Shown piece by piece: positions 1 to 8,597 of a DNA stretch of 64,000 bases; position 1 is the first letter of the stretch, and each line of letters starts with the position of its first letter. The translations under genes and the position numbers were made by a program. The stretch covers positions 25,369 through 89,368 of the forward strand of contig CANRKK010000006.1 of NCBI GenBank assembly GCA_947631195.1, in the 5' to 3' direction. Below the pieces are notes generated by a model. The model had not been told where the DNA came from, searched no databases, and saw nothing but the letters and a program-made list of their open reading frames with translations. Source of the stretch: an uncultured Clostridia bacterium. GTDB taxonomy: Bacteria; Bacillota; Clostridia; Christensenellales; Borkfalkiaceae.

Positions 1-860
1 CCGCCCGAAACGGTCAAAACCCTTTCATACAGCGGTTTGCCCAGCTCCACGGCCTCGCACACGGCGTATGCCGTAGCCACGTTTTCAACCACGACGCCGC
101 TGTCCGCGGGGAGTTTGGGCGGCAGCCCTATCTTTCTGCCCGTGGTAACGTAAACAAGCTGTTTTTCGCCCCCCATCGGGTATTTCTTTTTGAGGATTAC
201 GACCTTTATGTCCTCGTACGGCTCAAACTTGGCTATGCAGTCGGGCTTGTTCGCCTCGATGCCTATGATTATGTTTTTCACGCCCAAAGCCGCCGCAATG
301 TATCTTGCGCCGCGGACAATCTCGTCCGTCTTTTCCAACATCAGCCTGTGGTCGCAGGTCAGGTAGGGTTCGCACTCCGCCCCGTTTAAAACGAGGGTGT
401 CCACGGGCGTTCTCGGCGAAACTTTAACCGCCGTGGGGAAGCCCGCGCCGCCAAGGCCCACGATGCCTGCGTCCTTTATCCTCGCCTTTATCTCCTCCGC
501 CGTCGGCGAAGATAGAGGGGGCAGATATTCCGTGTCCGTTTTGCCGTTGTTTTTAATGAAAATAAACTTCTCGGCCGCGCCGCCCGCGCCCGTCAGCTCG
601 CGGATTTCCTCAACGGTGCCGCAGATGCTCGAAAACACGTCGGACGATATCGGCCCGTCGGCTCGCGCAATCAGCCCGCCCCGCTTAACTTCCTGCCCAA
701 CCTCAACAACGGGCTGCGCAGGTCTGCCAAGCGATTGCGCCGTGGAAATAACCGCAACTTCGGGATCGGGCATATATTCAAGCGGGCATGCGCTTGAAAG
801 CGCCTTTTTGTCGTGCGGGTGCACGCCGCCGAAGAAGTATTTTCCTCTTACTGCTTTCAC
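1..860 (-). CDS. rnfC: RnfC subunit of the Rnf electron transport complex (3' end cut by window edge)
   Basis: Reading the complement from a GTG at 860 (GGAGG at 866-870) gives an open frame of 286 codons that runs off the left edge. Residues 11-15 read GGVHP and residues 159-170 read NGAECEPYLTCD, the hallmark flavin/NADH-site segment of RnfC; GGEKQ follows further on. RnfC is the peripheral NADH-oxidising subunit of the ion-pumping ferredoxin:NAD+ oxidoreductase on the inner membrane face. The Fe4S4-binding C-terminal part is outside the window. It lies 54 bp downstream of a Gx transporter gene in the same direction, presumably the start of an rnf operon. The family call is firm; the GTG start rests on the ribosome binding site. 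Confidence 0.9.
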   Translation of the reverse strand, partial: MKAVRGKYFFGGVHPHDKKALSSACPLEYMPDPEVAVISTAQSLGRPAQPVVEVGQEVKRGGLIARADGPISSDVFSSICGTVEEIRELTGAGGAAEKFIFIKNNGKTDTEYLPPLSSPTAEEIKARIKDAGIVGLGGAGFPTAVKVSPRTPVDTLVLNGAECEPYLTCDHRLMLEKTDEIVRGARYIAAALGVKNIIIGIEANKPDCIAKFEPYEDIKVVILKKKYPMGGEKQLVYVTTGRKIGLPPKLPADSGVVVENVATAYAVCEAVELGKPLYERVLTVSG

Positions 861-913
861 TTTAACCTCCAAAAAATTTTTGCTTATATAAACGGGAATA
901 TCCCGCGTTTGCC

Positions 914-1450
914 TCAGTCCGTGCGCGCGTATATCACCTTTTCAAACGCGCTTAGCGGCACGCCCTTGAACAAAAGCAGCGTCGCTCCGCCCACGACCGC
1001 CCCCGAAAGCACCCCGAGAAGCGCAAGGTAGGGCATATATCCGAACATCAGAACGCTGCCCGACAAAAACACGAACACGACGTTCTGCGTTACGTTGTGG
1101 GCAACCGCCGCCGCCACCGATACCGCCAAAACGGACACCTTGGGCGCAAGATACAGCAAAACGGAGCTTACCGCCATTGATACCATTCCGCCCGTAAAGG
1201 AGTAGAGCAGCGCGGACAAATTCCCCGCAAAAACCGCGCCCAAAAGAGTGCGCACGGCCACCACCAAAAACGCCTCGGCGGGGGAATACATAATCAGCGC
1301 CGCAAAGGAAAAAATATTTGCAAGCCCCGGTTTTGCGCCGGGTATTATCATTCCGGGGAACAGGCCCTCTATTATGAAAGTAACAAGGCTCAGCCCCGTC
1401 AAAATCGCAAGTACGGCTATCTTTTTTGCCGTGAAGCGGCTTTTGCTCAT
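914..1450 (-). CDS. Gx transporter family protein (heptaprenyl diphosphate synthase component I-like membrane protein)
   Basis: A 178-residue, highly hydrophobic protein with about five membrane segments. It starts MSKSRFTAKKIAVLAILTG and carries the family-like stretch FPGMIIPGAKPGLANIFS (residues about 31-48). This resembles the Hpre_diP_synt_I / Gx transporter family, small membrane proteins of unproven transport function that often lie beside rnf or isoprenoid genes. Its position directly ahead of rnfC fits that habit. No Shine-Dalgarno is visible; a TATAAT lies 9 nt before the ATG, so the transcript may be leaderless or nearly so. The family call comes from recall of the motif, not from a search. 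Confidence 0.75.
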   Translation of the reverse strand: MSKSRFTAKKIAVLAILTGLSLVTFIIEGLFPGMIIPGAKPGLANIFSFAALIMYSPAEAFLVVAVRTLLGAVFAGNLSALLYSFTGGMVSMAVSSVLLYLAPKVSVLAVSVAAAVAHNVTQNVVFVFLSGSVLMFGYMPYLALLGVLSGAVVGGATLLLFKGVPLSAFEKVIYARTD

Positions 1451-1459
1451 AGTGTCATA

Positions 1460-1488
1460 ATTATACTACTTTTAAAAGAAATAGTAAA
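1460..1488 (-). promoter_or_regulatory. Sigma-A-type promoter of the Gx transporter/rnf operon
   Basis: On the minus strand TTTACT (1483-1488) and TATAAT (1460-1465) are separated by 17 bp. The predicted start point falls about 1-3 nt before the ATG at 1450. Confidence 0.6.
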
Positions 1489-1629
1489 TAGTTATTTTGA
1501 AAATAAATACCAAATTATTAAAAATTTTTTCAGTTTTAAAATATTGTGCGGCCGATAAAAATTGAGCCCGTTTTCCCTTGATTTATTTTTTGAGTTCGGT
1601 TATAATTTGCGGTGAAAGGAGATTTTATC

Positions 1630-3000
1630 ATGGACTTAAAATACACACGCAAAAACGTTTACAAGGAGGCGGACGGCAAGGAGCTTGAAGCTATCTATGC
1701 CTATGCCGAGGGTTACAAGCAATTTTTAAATTGCGCCAAAACAGAGCGCGACGCGGCCCGCGTTGCCGAAAAACTCGCCATAGAAAAGGGTTACAAGCCC
1801 TTCTCGTTCGGCGAAAAATTGCAGGCGGGCGACAGGCGCTATTTTATCAACAGGCACAAAAACGTGTTCCTCATCAACGTGGGCACGGAAAACGTGGAGG
1901 AGAACGGCATAAGGATAATGGTTGCGCACGTGGATTCCCCCCGTCTGGACTTAAAACCCAACCCCGTGTACGAGGATTCGGGGCTGTGCTATTTCAAAAC
2001 GCACTACTACGGCGGCATCAAAAAGTATCAGTGGACCACCATTCCCCTCGCGCTGCACGGCGTGGTTATGCTCCCGGGCGGCAAGAGCGTGGAAGTCAAC
2101 GTGGGCGAGGATGAAAGCGACCCAGTATTCTATATAACGGACGTTCTGCCCCATCTCGGCGGGGAACAGGCCTCAAAGACAATGGCAAACGGAATATCGG
2201 GCGAAAGCCTCAACGCCGTGATAGGCGGGCTGCCCGCGGTGGGCGACGAGGAGGAAAAGGAGGCCGTAAAGTCGGCGATTTTGAAGCTCCTCAACAAGAA
2301 GTACGGGCTCACCGAAGTGGACTTCCAGTGTTCCGAACTCTGCCTCGTTCCCGCGGGGAAGGCGCGCGACGTGGGCTTTGACTCGTCGCTCATCATGTCC
2401 TACGGCCACGACGACAAAGTTTGCGCCTATCCCGAAATGACGGCCATATTCGACAGCCAGTCCAGCCCCCACACGATAATCTCGGTATTTGCCGACAAAG
2501 AGGAGGTGGGCTCCGACGGCACCACGGGCGCGCAGTGCCAAATTATCGGCGACGTCATCGACACAATCGCCCGCTCGCTCGGCGCCAACCCCATAGCCGT
2601 GCGCTACAATTCCAAGTGCATCTCGGCCGACGTAACCGCAGGTTTCGACCCCGAATTTGCCTCGGTGTACGAAAAGCGCAATTCAACCTATATCCACTGC
2701 GGCGCGGCGATATCCAAATATACGGGCGCGCGCGGCAAGTCGGGCTCCAACGACGCCAACGCCGAATTTATGGGCTGGATCCGCGACATTCTCGACGCGG
2801 ACGGAGTATATTGGCAGACGGGCGAACTCGGCGCGATTGACGCGGGCGGCGGCGGCACGGTTGCAAAGTTTATTGCAAATCTCGGCATAGACACGGTGGA
2901 CGTGGGCGTTCCCGTATTATCGATGCACGCTCCCTACGAACTGATATCCAAGGCCGACGTGTACGCGCTGTATAAGGCCTGCCTTGCGTTCTGTAAATAA
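1630..3000 (+). CDS. M18 family aminopeptidase (aspartyl-type)
   Basis: A 456-residue zinc aminopeptidase removing N-terminal residues from peptides in the cytoplasm. The start ATG at 1630 is chosen over the GTG at 1612 because AAAGGAGA lies at 1615-1622. Metal-ligand motifs of the M18 family are visible: HVDSPRLDLKP near residue 100, DKEEVGSDGTTGAQ near 289 and MHAPYEL near 432. Length matches the usual 420-460. It stands alone, followed immediately by a strong terminator shared with the convergent gene at 3054. Substrate preference (Asp/Glu versus Leu) cannot be read from sequence. Confidence 0.9.
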   Translation: MDLKYTRKNVYKEADGKELEAIYAYAEGYKQFLNCAKTERDAARVAEKLAIEKGYKPFSFGEKLQAGDRRYFINRHKNVFLINVGTENVEENGIRIMVAHVDSPRLDLKPNPVYEDSGLCYFKTHYYGGIKKYQWTTIPLALHGVVMLPGGKSVEVNVGEDESDPVFYITDVLPHLGGEQASKTMANGISGESLNAVIGGLPAVGDEEEKEAVKSAILKLLNKKYGLTEVDFQCSELCLVPAGKARDVGFDSSLIMSYGHDDKVCAYPEMTAIFDSQSSPHTIISVFADKEEVGSDGTTGAQCQIIGDVIDTIARSLGANPIAVRYNSKCISADVTAGFDPEFASVYEKRNSTYIHCGAAISKYTGARGKSGSNDANAEFMGWIRDILDADGVYWQTGELGAIDAGGGGTVAKFIANLGIDTVDVGVPVLSMHAPYELISKADVYALYKACLAFCK

Positions 3001-3011
3001 AAATCCAAATA

Positions 3012-3045
3012 AAAAAGGCTTTGCGGAATTCCGCAAAGCCTTTTT
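3012..3045. terminator. Bidirectional rho-independent terminator
   Basis: A perfect 17-bp inverted repeat (AAAAAGGCTTTGCGGAA and its complement) with A and T runs at both sides lies between two convergent genes. Confidence 0.9.
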
Positions 3046-3053
3046 GCTTGCCG

Positions 3054-4277
3054 TCACACTCTCGGGGTAAAGCCGTATATGTCGGTCAGTTTTTGCCGCA
3101 CGAACGTGCTGTATTTATAGCAGCCCGATTCAAATAGCACGAACACGTTGTTGTTTTTAACGCACAGCCCCTCGGCCATGGAGGGTATGGAGTATTCCCT
3201 TTTCAGCTTGCTGCCGTCGATAAAGTAGACGTTCACCGAGCTGTCGGTGTAGGGATTGCCGTGCTTTGTGGTAACGCCCTCGTACTCGAAGTTGTAGCCC
3301 GTAAGGCTCGCATAGGTCTTTCTGTTGGCGGAGGCGGTTATGTCCTCCCAGTTGTAGTAGTAGAGTTTGCTGTTTGCCAGCGCGTAGCTCGAGGAGAGCA
3401 CCAGCTTGCCCTCGCTCGAGGTGGAGCCGGCGATTCTCGCAAAGCCCTGCACGAGGTTGGGTACAGAGTATATGTTTTGCACTTTGGGCACGTAGTTTTC
3501 GTCGTCCACGCTGTCCGCGCTTATCAGCGTAAGCCCGTATTTGTTCGTCGAGCCCGTGCTGGAGGTATATTCGGTCACCATCGCGCACTGCCCGTAGCCG
3601 TTGCCCGTGGTGATGTGGTGCGCTTCGTCCGTTTGATAATTTTTGTCGCCGGGGCGGTAAAACTCGCCCACGTACAGCTTGTCGTTATAGGTGCTCGAGG
3701 TGCCGTCGTCGAAAAAGTAGCAGAACGACGCCCTGTTGTTTGCCTTGAAGGAGGCGGTAAACTGCACGACGTTTTCGCCGTCGCCCATCGCCGCGCGGGC
3801 AATTATTTCATCGGCTATGTTTTTGTATTCCGAGCCGCTTGCCGTCTTTGCGCAGTACACCGTGCCTTCGGAAACTACCCACAGCGTGCCGCCGCCGTCG
3901 TTTCTCTTGCAGTTGGTGGCGACGCCGCCCGCATGCTCGGTATAGTCGCTGCCGTCAGTGTTTTTAAAGGTCACGTAGCCCACGTAGCCCGTCGTTCTTC
4001 CCACGACGTACAGCCTCGAGGGCCCGCTTTTCATGTACGAACTTATAAAAAAGTAATCCTGCGTGGTTTTTCCGTTTTCGCCCTCGTATTCGCCCTCGTA
4101 GTTCGCAAGTCCCTGCGGCACCGCGCCCTCGTTCAGCCCGGGGATATGCGCCACCGCCTTAAAGTCCTTAAAATCGGGATAATCGTCCCCCCAGAACCAT
4201 ATGACGATAAAGGTCGCCAAAAAAACAATCACGGTGAACACCGCTATCGCGGCAATAAAAAGTTTTTTGTGTTTCAT
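3054..4277 (-). CDS. Membrane-anchored extracytoplasmic protein, probably beta-propeller-like
   Basis: A 407-residue protein of unknown function. The ATG at 4277 is preferred over the upstream in-frame ATG at 4343 because GGAGA lies 5 nt before it and the frame then begins MKHKKLF, followed by one membrane helix (residues about 6-27) and an extracytoplasmic domain. That domain is rich in Tyr, Gly and Asp, with repeated YFF/LYVVG/TLWVVS-like strands and two IP-hydrophobic-GL phrases (IPGLNEGAVPQGL near the start, IPSMAEGLCVKNN near the end). That repeat of a phrase at both ends is what a propeller closing on itself would give. It has a good promoter of its own. No catalytic motif was recognised. 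Confidence 0.7.
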   Translation of the reverse strand: MKHKKLFIAAIAVFTVIVFLATFIVIWFWGDDYPDFKDFKAVAHIPGLNEGAVPQGLANYEGEYEGENGKTTQDYFFISSYMKSGPSRLYVVGRTTGYVGYVTFKNTDGSDYTEHAGGVATNCKRNDGGGTLWVVSEGTVYCAKTASGSEYKNIADEIIARAAMGDGENVVQFTASFKANNRASFCYFFDDGTSSTYNDKLYVGEFYRPGDKNYQTDEAHHITTGNGYGQCAMVTEYTSSTGSTNKYGLTLISADSVDDENYVPKVQNIYSVPNLVQGFARIAGSTSSEGKLVLSSSYALANSKLYYYNWEDITASANRKTYASLTGYNFEYEGVTTKHGNPYTDSSVNVYFIDGSKLKREYSIPSMAEGLCVKNNNVFVLFESGCYKYSTFVRQKLTDIYGFTPRV

Positions 4278-4314
4278 CTCATTCTCCGTTGTCGGATTAA
4301 GTAACGCTACGATT

Positions 4315-4343
4315 ATTGTAGCAAATGAAAACAAAAAAATCAA
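4315..4343 (-). promoter_or_regulatory. Promoter for the propeller-like gene
   Basis: On the minus strand TTGATT (4338-4343), a 17-bp spacer, then TACAAT (4315-4320). The start point falls near 4308, giving a leader of about 30 nt with a Shine-Dalgarno. Confidence 0.7.
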
Positions 4344-4385
4344 GTTTATTTATCGTAAATAAGATATGTTAATAAAAAATCCCGC

Positions 4386-4745
4386 TCAGCCCGTTATCGC
4401 TTTTAAAATCAGTCCGAACACGAAAGTTGCCAGCGCGCCCAAAAACGCCAAAAAGATTTTAAAGGAGATGTCGCGCTGTTTCTGTTTTGCGGCGCGTTTC
4501 CACGCGAAGCCGTTTTCCTTCATGTGGATAACGTACATTCTTTCGCCCTTTCTCTCGGAATATATCAGGTCGAAATATCCGTCCATGCGCAGCCCGTTCA
4601 ATATAACGTCCAGCTCGTCGGTGTTCAGCCTGCGTTTTTGGGGCATCACGGCGAGTATGTCGAGGGGGGAGGCCAAACATTCCGCGGTGCCGTCGCACAG
4701 GCAATATACGGCGGACATAACTTCCGTTTCGTTTCTGCTCAGCAT
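4386..4745 (-). CDS. Small winged-helix-like protein with C-terminal membrane anchor (paralogue of the upstream gene)
   Basis: 119 residues starting MLSRNETEVMSAVY. The ATG at 4745 overlaps the upstream stop as ATGCTGA, implying translational coupling; a longer reading from 4814 would lie wholly inside the upstream gene. Residues 1-85 look like a winged helix: helices, then LDVILNGLRMDGYFDLIYSE and a basic wing. A single TM helix (FLAFLGALATFVFGLILKAI) closes the C terminus, so the domain should sit in the cytoplasm. It aligns by eye with the upstream gene. Function unknown. Confidence 0.7.
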   Translation of the reverse strand: MLSRNETEVMSAVYCLCDGTAECLASPLDILAVMPQKRRLNTDELDVILNGLRMDGYFDLIYSERKGERMYVIHMKENGFAWKRAAKQKQRDISFKIFLAFLGALATFVFGLILKAITG

Positions 4746-5116
4746 AAGTTTATCAAAAGCCACACGGCCGAAACGACCGCGCTGCCCAGCGCTCCGCCCG
4801 CCAACGCCCCCCAAAATGCGGATATATGTTCGGTTTTTCCCCTTTCGGGCAGGGGTTCGGCGGCTTCGTTTTCAGCCTCCGCGCACTCCTCATAGGGCTT
4901 TATGAGGGCCGCGCAATACATATTCCCGCAGGAATATTTAACGTCTATATATCCCTCCGCGGCAAGGCCGTCCACCGCCCGTTTGAGGGCCGCCCCGTCG
5001 CGGGCGCAGCCCTCGGGGAAAGCCTCGAAAAAGTCCTCCTCCGACAAAACAAAATAGCGCCCGGGGTCTCCGAGCGCACATAGCTTTTCCAAAACAGCGC
5101 TGCTTATTCCGTCCAT
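4739..5116 (-). CDS. Small winged-helix-like protein with C-terminal membrane anchor
   Basis: 125 residues. The central part (LKRAVDGLAAEGYIDVKYS, then MYCAALIKP) matches in pattern the downstream protein's segment ending GYFDLIYSE, then MYVIHMKE, so the two are tandem paralogues. An acidic linker (AEAENEAAEPLPE) precedes a C-terminal TM helix. The gene overlaps the downstream one by 7 bp and lies 37 bp after a small membrane protein gene in what is probably an operon with rqcH. Tail-anchored DNA-binding-like proteins suggest membrane-tethered regulation, but no partner is evident. Confidence 0.7.
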   Translation of the reverse strand: MDGISSAVLEKLCALGDPGRYFVLSEEDFFEAFPEGCARDGAALKRAVDGLAAEGYIDVKYSCGNMYCAALIKPYEECAEAENEAAEPLPERGKTEHISAFWGALAGGALGSAVVSAVWLLINLC

Positions 5117-5153
5117 ATAACTTATAATGGCAAAAAAGCGGCAAATTATACTT

Positions 5154-5438
5154 TTATCGGGTCACGGCCACGTATATCAGCCCGCCGCAGAACAGCGCGG
5201 CCGAAAGGGCAAGCAAAATATATGCCGCAACCGTGAGATACTTTAAGCCTTTGAAGTCGTTTTTCTTTTTTTGCGCGGACAAAAAGGCGAGCGCGCCCAG
5301 CTCCAGAAGAACGGATGTTATCAGCATGTACACGCCTATCGCGGGAATAAAAGAGCACCCGAACGCCGCCGCCGCGCCGATAAGCGCGCCCAGCGCGATA
5401 TAAAAATAAGTGCGGTTGTTGTTTTCGTCGCCGTTCAT
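5154..5438 (-). CDS. Small membrane protein, three TM helices
   Basis: 94 residues beginning MNGDENNNRTYFYIALGAL, with hydrophobic stretches at about 10-30, 36-52 and 66-90. The start ATG overlaps the stop of the upstream rqcH gene by 4 bp (ATGA), so it is translationally coupled to it. No family was recognised. Confidence 0.7.
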   Translation of the reverse strand: MNGDENNNRTYFYIALGALIGAAAAFGCSFIPAIGVYMLITSVLLELGALAFLSAQKKKNDFKGLKYLTVAAYILLALSAALFCGGLIYVAVTR

Positions 5439-7105
5439 AAATTTTCCCTGTTTTCCCTTTGGTGCCCGTCGGGCTTCGCGAGGGCCGTCTTATATTCGCT
5501 GTAAATCACGAATCCCGCGTTGGAGGCGGGCGGTTTTTTGACGAACTTGCGCCGCGTGTAGTCCACGGGGACCTTTGTGCCGCCCCGTCCGCCCGAATAG
5601 TAGGCGCATATTTCCGCCGCCGCCGCAATCACGCTGTCGGGCGGCTCCGTCCCGCCGCACACAATCACGACGTGCGCCGAGTGGTAGCCCTGCGTGTGCA
5701 GCCATATGTCGTTTGCCCCCGCAGCTTTAAGCAGCCTGTCGTTTTGTATGTTGTTTCTCCCCGCGAGCACCCTGTAGCCCTCTATCTCGAATTCGCGGAA
5801 GGGAGTGATTTTCGGCTTCTGTTTTTTGCCCCTGTTTTCCTCTTTCAGGAGTCCCAGACCCTTGAGTTCTTCCGCCGTCTCCTCGAGGTCTGAAAGTTGT
5901 TCGGCGGCGCATATGTGGGCCTCAATGCTCTTCAAATAGTCCAATTTTTCGTCGGCGTCGGCCTTTTGCGCGGTCACGCTCTCCTGCGTTCTCTTAAGTT
6001 TAGCGTACTTTTTGAAGTATCTTTGGGCGTTCTGCGCGGGGGTCAGCGTCTTGTCCAGCTCAATTTTTATTTTTCCGCCCTTTTCGTCGTAGTAATTCAC
6101 CGCCTCAAAACTGTCCGCGCCCCGCGGTATCGCGTATATATATGCGGTTATAAGCTCCCCTTTCAGCCGTATTTCCTCCGCGCCGAGACATTCCGAAAGT
6201 TTGGAGTGTATTATCTGCAGCCTCTTTTCGGTCTTTTTTACTGCGGAGGCGAGCGCCGACTGCAGCCTCTTCTGCGCCGCCGTAAAGGTCTGTTTTTTGT
6301 AGAGGTAGTCGTAGTAGGCGGTCTGCGCCTCCAGAACGGTGGGATATTCCCGCCGCTCCCCGAAGGCGCATTTCACCTTGAAATCGTTGGGTTCGCCGTT
6401 CAAAAAAGTCACGCAAGGGTTCGATTGCCCCCCGCATATATAGCGGTTAACGTTTTTTGCCGAAATTTTTTCGCCGTAAGTTTCAACCATGTCGAGGGCG
6501 GTGGAATAGGCCACGCCCTTTACCGTGTTTGCTATAAAGGCCGCCATATCTCCCGCGGCGTATTTAAAAGCCTCTTCGAGCGCGGGCAAATCGTCGGGCG
6601 GGATTTTGTCCTGCGGCTCGGGCAAAAGGTACTTCGCCCCGGGGAACAGCACCCGCTTCGTGTTTTCGCCTATCGCCGCCGTTTTCAGCGCGCCCAAAAT
6701 TATTCCCTTTTGAACGAGCACGGCGTTGGAATACTTGCCCATCAGCTCCACGTACAGCCTCATCTTTAAGTTTTCGAATTCCGAAGTGCAGTCAAGGTCA
6801 ACCGCAACCACCCGCTCGAACCCGTCCGCGCTTATCTTTTCTATCCCCGCGTTCGCAAGGTGCTTTCTCAGCAGCATGCAAAAGGCGGGCGCGGTCTGCG
6901 GCACGGGCCTGTCGTCCTCCGTAAGGCTCATTCTGCACGCGCGCGCCGAAAGGCAAATATCCAGTTTAACCGTGCCGCCTCGGGTGTATATAATAAACGT
7001 GAGGCTGTCGCGGTCGTATTGGACTATCTTTGAAATTTTCCCGCCGGCCAGCTTTTTATCGAGTTCCGCGGCGACGTAACCTATCGTAAAGGCGTCCTGA
7101 GGCAT
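5435..7105 (-). CDS. rqcH: NFACT family ribosome quality-control factor RqcH
   Basis: 556 residues. RqcH binds stalled 50S subunits carrying peptidyl-tRNA and, with tRNA-Ala, adds C-terminal alanine tails that mark the chain for ClpXP. The NFACT-N domain covers about residues 1-180, followed by helix-hairpin-helix and coiled-coil regions and a C-terminal NFACT-R domain with DIWLHTQGYHSAHVVI and PVDYTRRKFVKKP. The start MPQDAFTIG at 7105 is preferred, with AGGGAG upstream; an in-frame ATG at 7144 would add 13 residues. Members have also been called fibronectin-binding proteins. Its substrate protease clpXP and tmRNA, the parallel rescue system, are in the same window. Confidence 0.9.
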   Translation of the reverse strand: MPQDAFTIGYVAAELDKKLAGGKISKIVQYDRDSLTFIIYTRGGTVKLDICLSARACRMSLTEDDRPVPQTAPAFCMLLRKHLANAGIEKISADGFERVVAVDLDCTSEFENLKMRLYVELMGKYSNAVLVQKGIILGALKTAAIGENTKRVLFPGAKYLLPEPQDKIPPDDLPALEEAFKYAAGDMAAFIANTVKGVAYSTALDMVETYGEKISAKNVNRYICGGQSNPCVTFLNGEPNDFKVKCAFGERREYPTVLEAQTAYYDYLYKKQTFTAAQKRLQSALASAVKKTEKRLQIIHSKLSECLGAEEIRLKGELITAYIYAIPRGADSFEAVNYYDEKGGKIKIELDKTLTPAQNAQRYFKKYAKLKRTQESVTAQKADADEKLDYLKSIEAHICAAEQLSDLEETAEELKGLGLLKEENRGKKQKPKITPFREFEIEGYRVLAGRNNIQNDRLLKAAGANDIWLHTQGYHSAHVVIVCGGTEPPDSVIAAAAEICAYYSGGRGGTKVPVDYTRRKFVKKPPASNAGFVIYSEYKTALAKPDGHQRENRENL

Positions 7106-7194
7106 GGTTTTGCTCCCTGCGTTTGTTCGTGTTGCAAAAGCCATTATATCCCAAAAAAAATAAAAAGTAAATAAATTACCCCCGAAAAATCGCT

Positions 7195-7222
7195 TTGCAA
7201 AACCAAAGTAATATGATAAAAT
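7195..7222 (+). promoter_or_regulatory. Promoter of the tig-clpP operon
   Basis: TTGCAA (7195-7200), a 16-bp spacer, TAAAAT (7217-7222). The leader to the ATG at 7263 is about 33 nt and carries GAGGAG. Confidence 0.55.
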
Positions 7223-7262
7223 AGCCTTTGTACAAAATTATATAATATTTGAGGAGTTATTT

Positions 7263-8585
7263 ATGAATTACACGCAAGCTACCGGAGAAAAGAGCACGGT
7301 TAAGCTCACAATCACTTTCAGCGAGGAGGAGTGGCAGAACGCCATCGGCAAGGCCTACCTTAAAACCCGCGGCAAATACACCGTGCCCGGATTCAGAAAG
7401 GGCAAGGCGCCCAAACCCGTTCTCGAAAATTACTACGGCAAGGGCGTATTCTTCGAGGAGGCGTTAAACGCCCTCTACAGCGAGCATTACTATACCATTC
7501 TCGAAAAGGAAAAGGACAACTTCACCGCCGTGGGCGAACCCGAACTCGGCGTAGAGTCCATGGAGGAGGGCAAGGGCGTAGTGCTTACGGCCGTCGTTCC
7601 CGTCAAGCCCGACATAAAAATCGAAAAATACACCGGTTTAAAAATCCGCAAGTTTGAGTATAATGTTACCGATGAGGACGTGGACAAGGAGGCCAAAAAA
7701 CTTGTCGCCTCCGAAGCTAAGCCCGTTGAGGTCGAAGACAGGGCCTGCAAGTTGGGCGATATAGTTAACATCGATTTTTCGGGCTCGGTCGACGGCGAAA
7801 AATTTGCGGGCGGCAGCGCGGAGGACTATGACCTCGAGCTGGGCAGCGGCAGCTTTATCCCCGGTTTCGAGGACGCGATCGTCGGCATGAACAAGGGCGA
7901 GAGCAGGGACATAAACGTCACCTTCCCCGAAGATTATCAGGCCGACAACCTGCGCGGCAAGGCCGCGGTGTTTGCGGTTAAGCTCAACAAGATCACCGAA
8001 AGACAATATCCCGAACTCACCGACGAATACGTAAAGGCGCACGCGGGCGCGGAGACGGTGGAGGCCTACAAGGCAAAGCTCCGCGACAGGCTCCAAAAGT
8101 CTGCCGAAAGCCGCGGCAGGGACGAGACGGAGGGCAGCATTTTGGCGGCAATCTCCAAGTACACCACGGCAGAAATCCCCGACGCAATGATAGAGAGCGA
8201 GATAGACAGGATAGTGCAGGACTTTTCCTACCGCCTCATGTATCAGGGCCTCAAGATGGAGGACTACCTCAAATATACGGGCGTTAAAATGGAGGAGTTC
8301 CGCGAGCAGTACAAGACCGAGGCGCACAGGCGCGTGCTCTGCCAGCTCATCGTGGACAAGATAGTAAGGGAGCAAAACTTTACCGCCGACCCCGCCGAAG
8401 TGGACGCAAAAATCGAAGAACAGGCCAAGTCCGTGGATAAAACGGCCGAAGAATACAAAAAGACCATGGACCCCAGACAGCTTGAATATATTTCAAACGA
8501 CATAATAATCACCAAACTCTTTAACTATCTGCAGGAAAACAACGAGATGTATATCGGCGGGGACAAACCTGCGGACGGCGAGTAA
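7263..8585 (+). CDS. tig: Trigger factor, ribosome-associated chaperone and peptidyl-prolyl isomerase
   Basis: 440 residues, the usual length. The ribosome-docking signature GFRKGKAP is at residues 43-50. An FKBP-type PPIase domain follows at about 155-245 (GDIVNIDFSGSVDGEKF, LELGSGSFIPGFEDAIVGM). The C-terminal helical arms hold nascent chains. A GAGGAG Shine-Dalgarno precedes the ATG. It is co-directional with clpP 12 bp downstream, then clpX, lon and engB, a cluster of protein folding and quality control seen widely in Bacillota. Confidence 0.97.
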   Translation: MNYTQATGEKSTVKLTITFSEEEWQNAIGKAYLKTRGKYTVPGFRKGKAPKPVLENYYGKGVFFEEALNALYSEHYYTILEKEKDNFTAVGEPELGVESMEEGKGVVLTAVVPVKPDIKIEKYTGLKIRKFEYNVTDEDVDKEAKKLVASEAKPVEVEDRACKLGDIVNIDFSGSVDGEKFAGGSAEDYDLELGSGSFIPGFEDAIVGMNKGESRDINVTFPEDYQADNLRGKAAVFAVKLNKITERQYPELTDEYVKAHAGAETVEAYKAKLRDRLQKSAESRGRDETEGSILAAISKYTTAEIPDAMIESEIDRIVQDFSYRLMYQGLKMEDYLKYTGVKMEEFREQYKTEAHRRVLCQLIVDKIVREQNFTADPAEVDAKIEEQAKSVDKTAEEYKKTMDPRQLEYISNDIIITKLFNYLQENNEMYIGGDKPADGE

Positions 8586-8597
8586 AAGGAGGAGTAT

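Noticed and set aside
397..891. Open frame on the + strand opposite rnfC
   Set aside because: It is antisense to a clear RnfC coding frame with a GTG start and ribosome binding site; its translation shows no family features.
3261..4304. 347-codon + strand frame opposite the gene at 3054
   Set aside because: Arg/Val-rich shadow frame of a GC-rich gene; no start signal and no motif.
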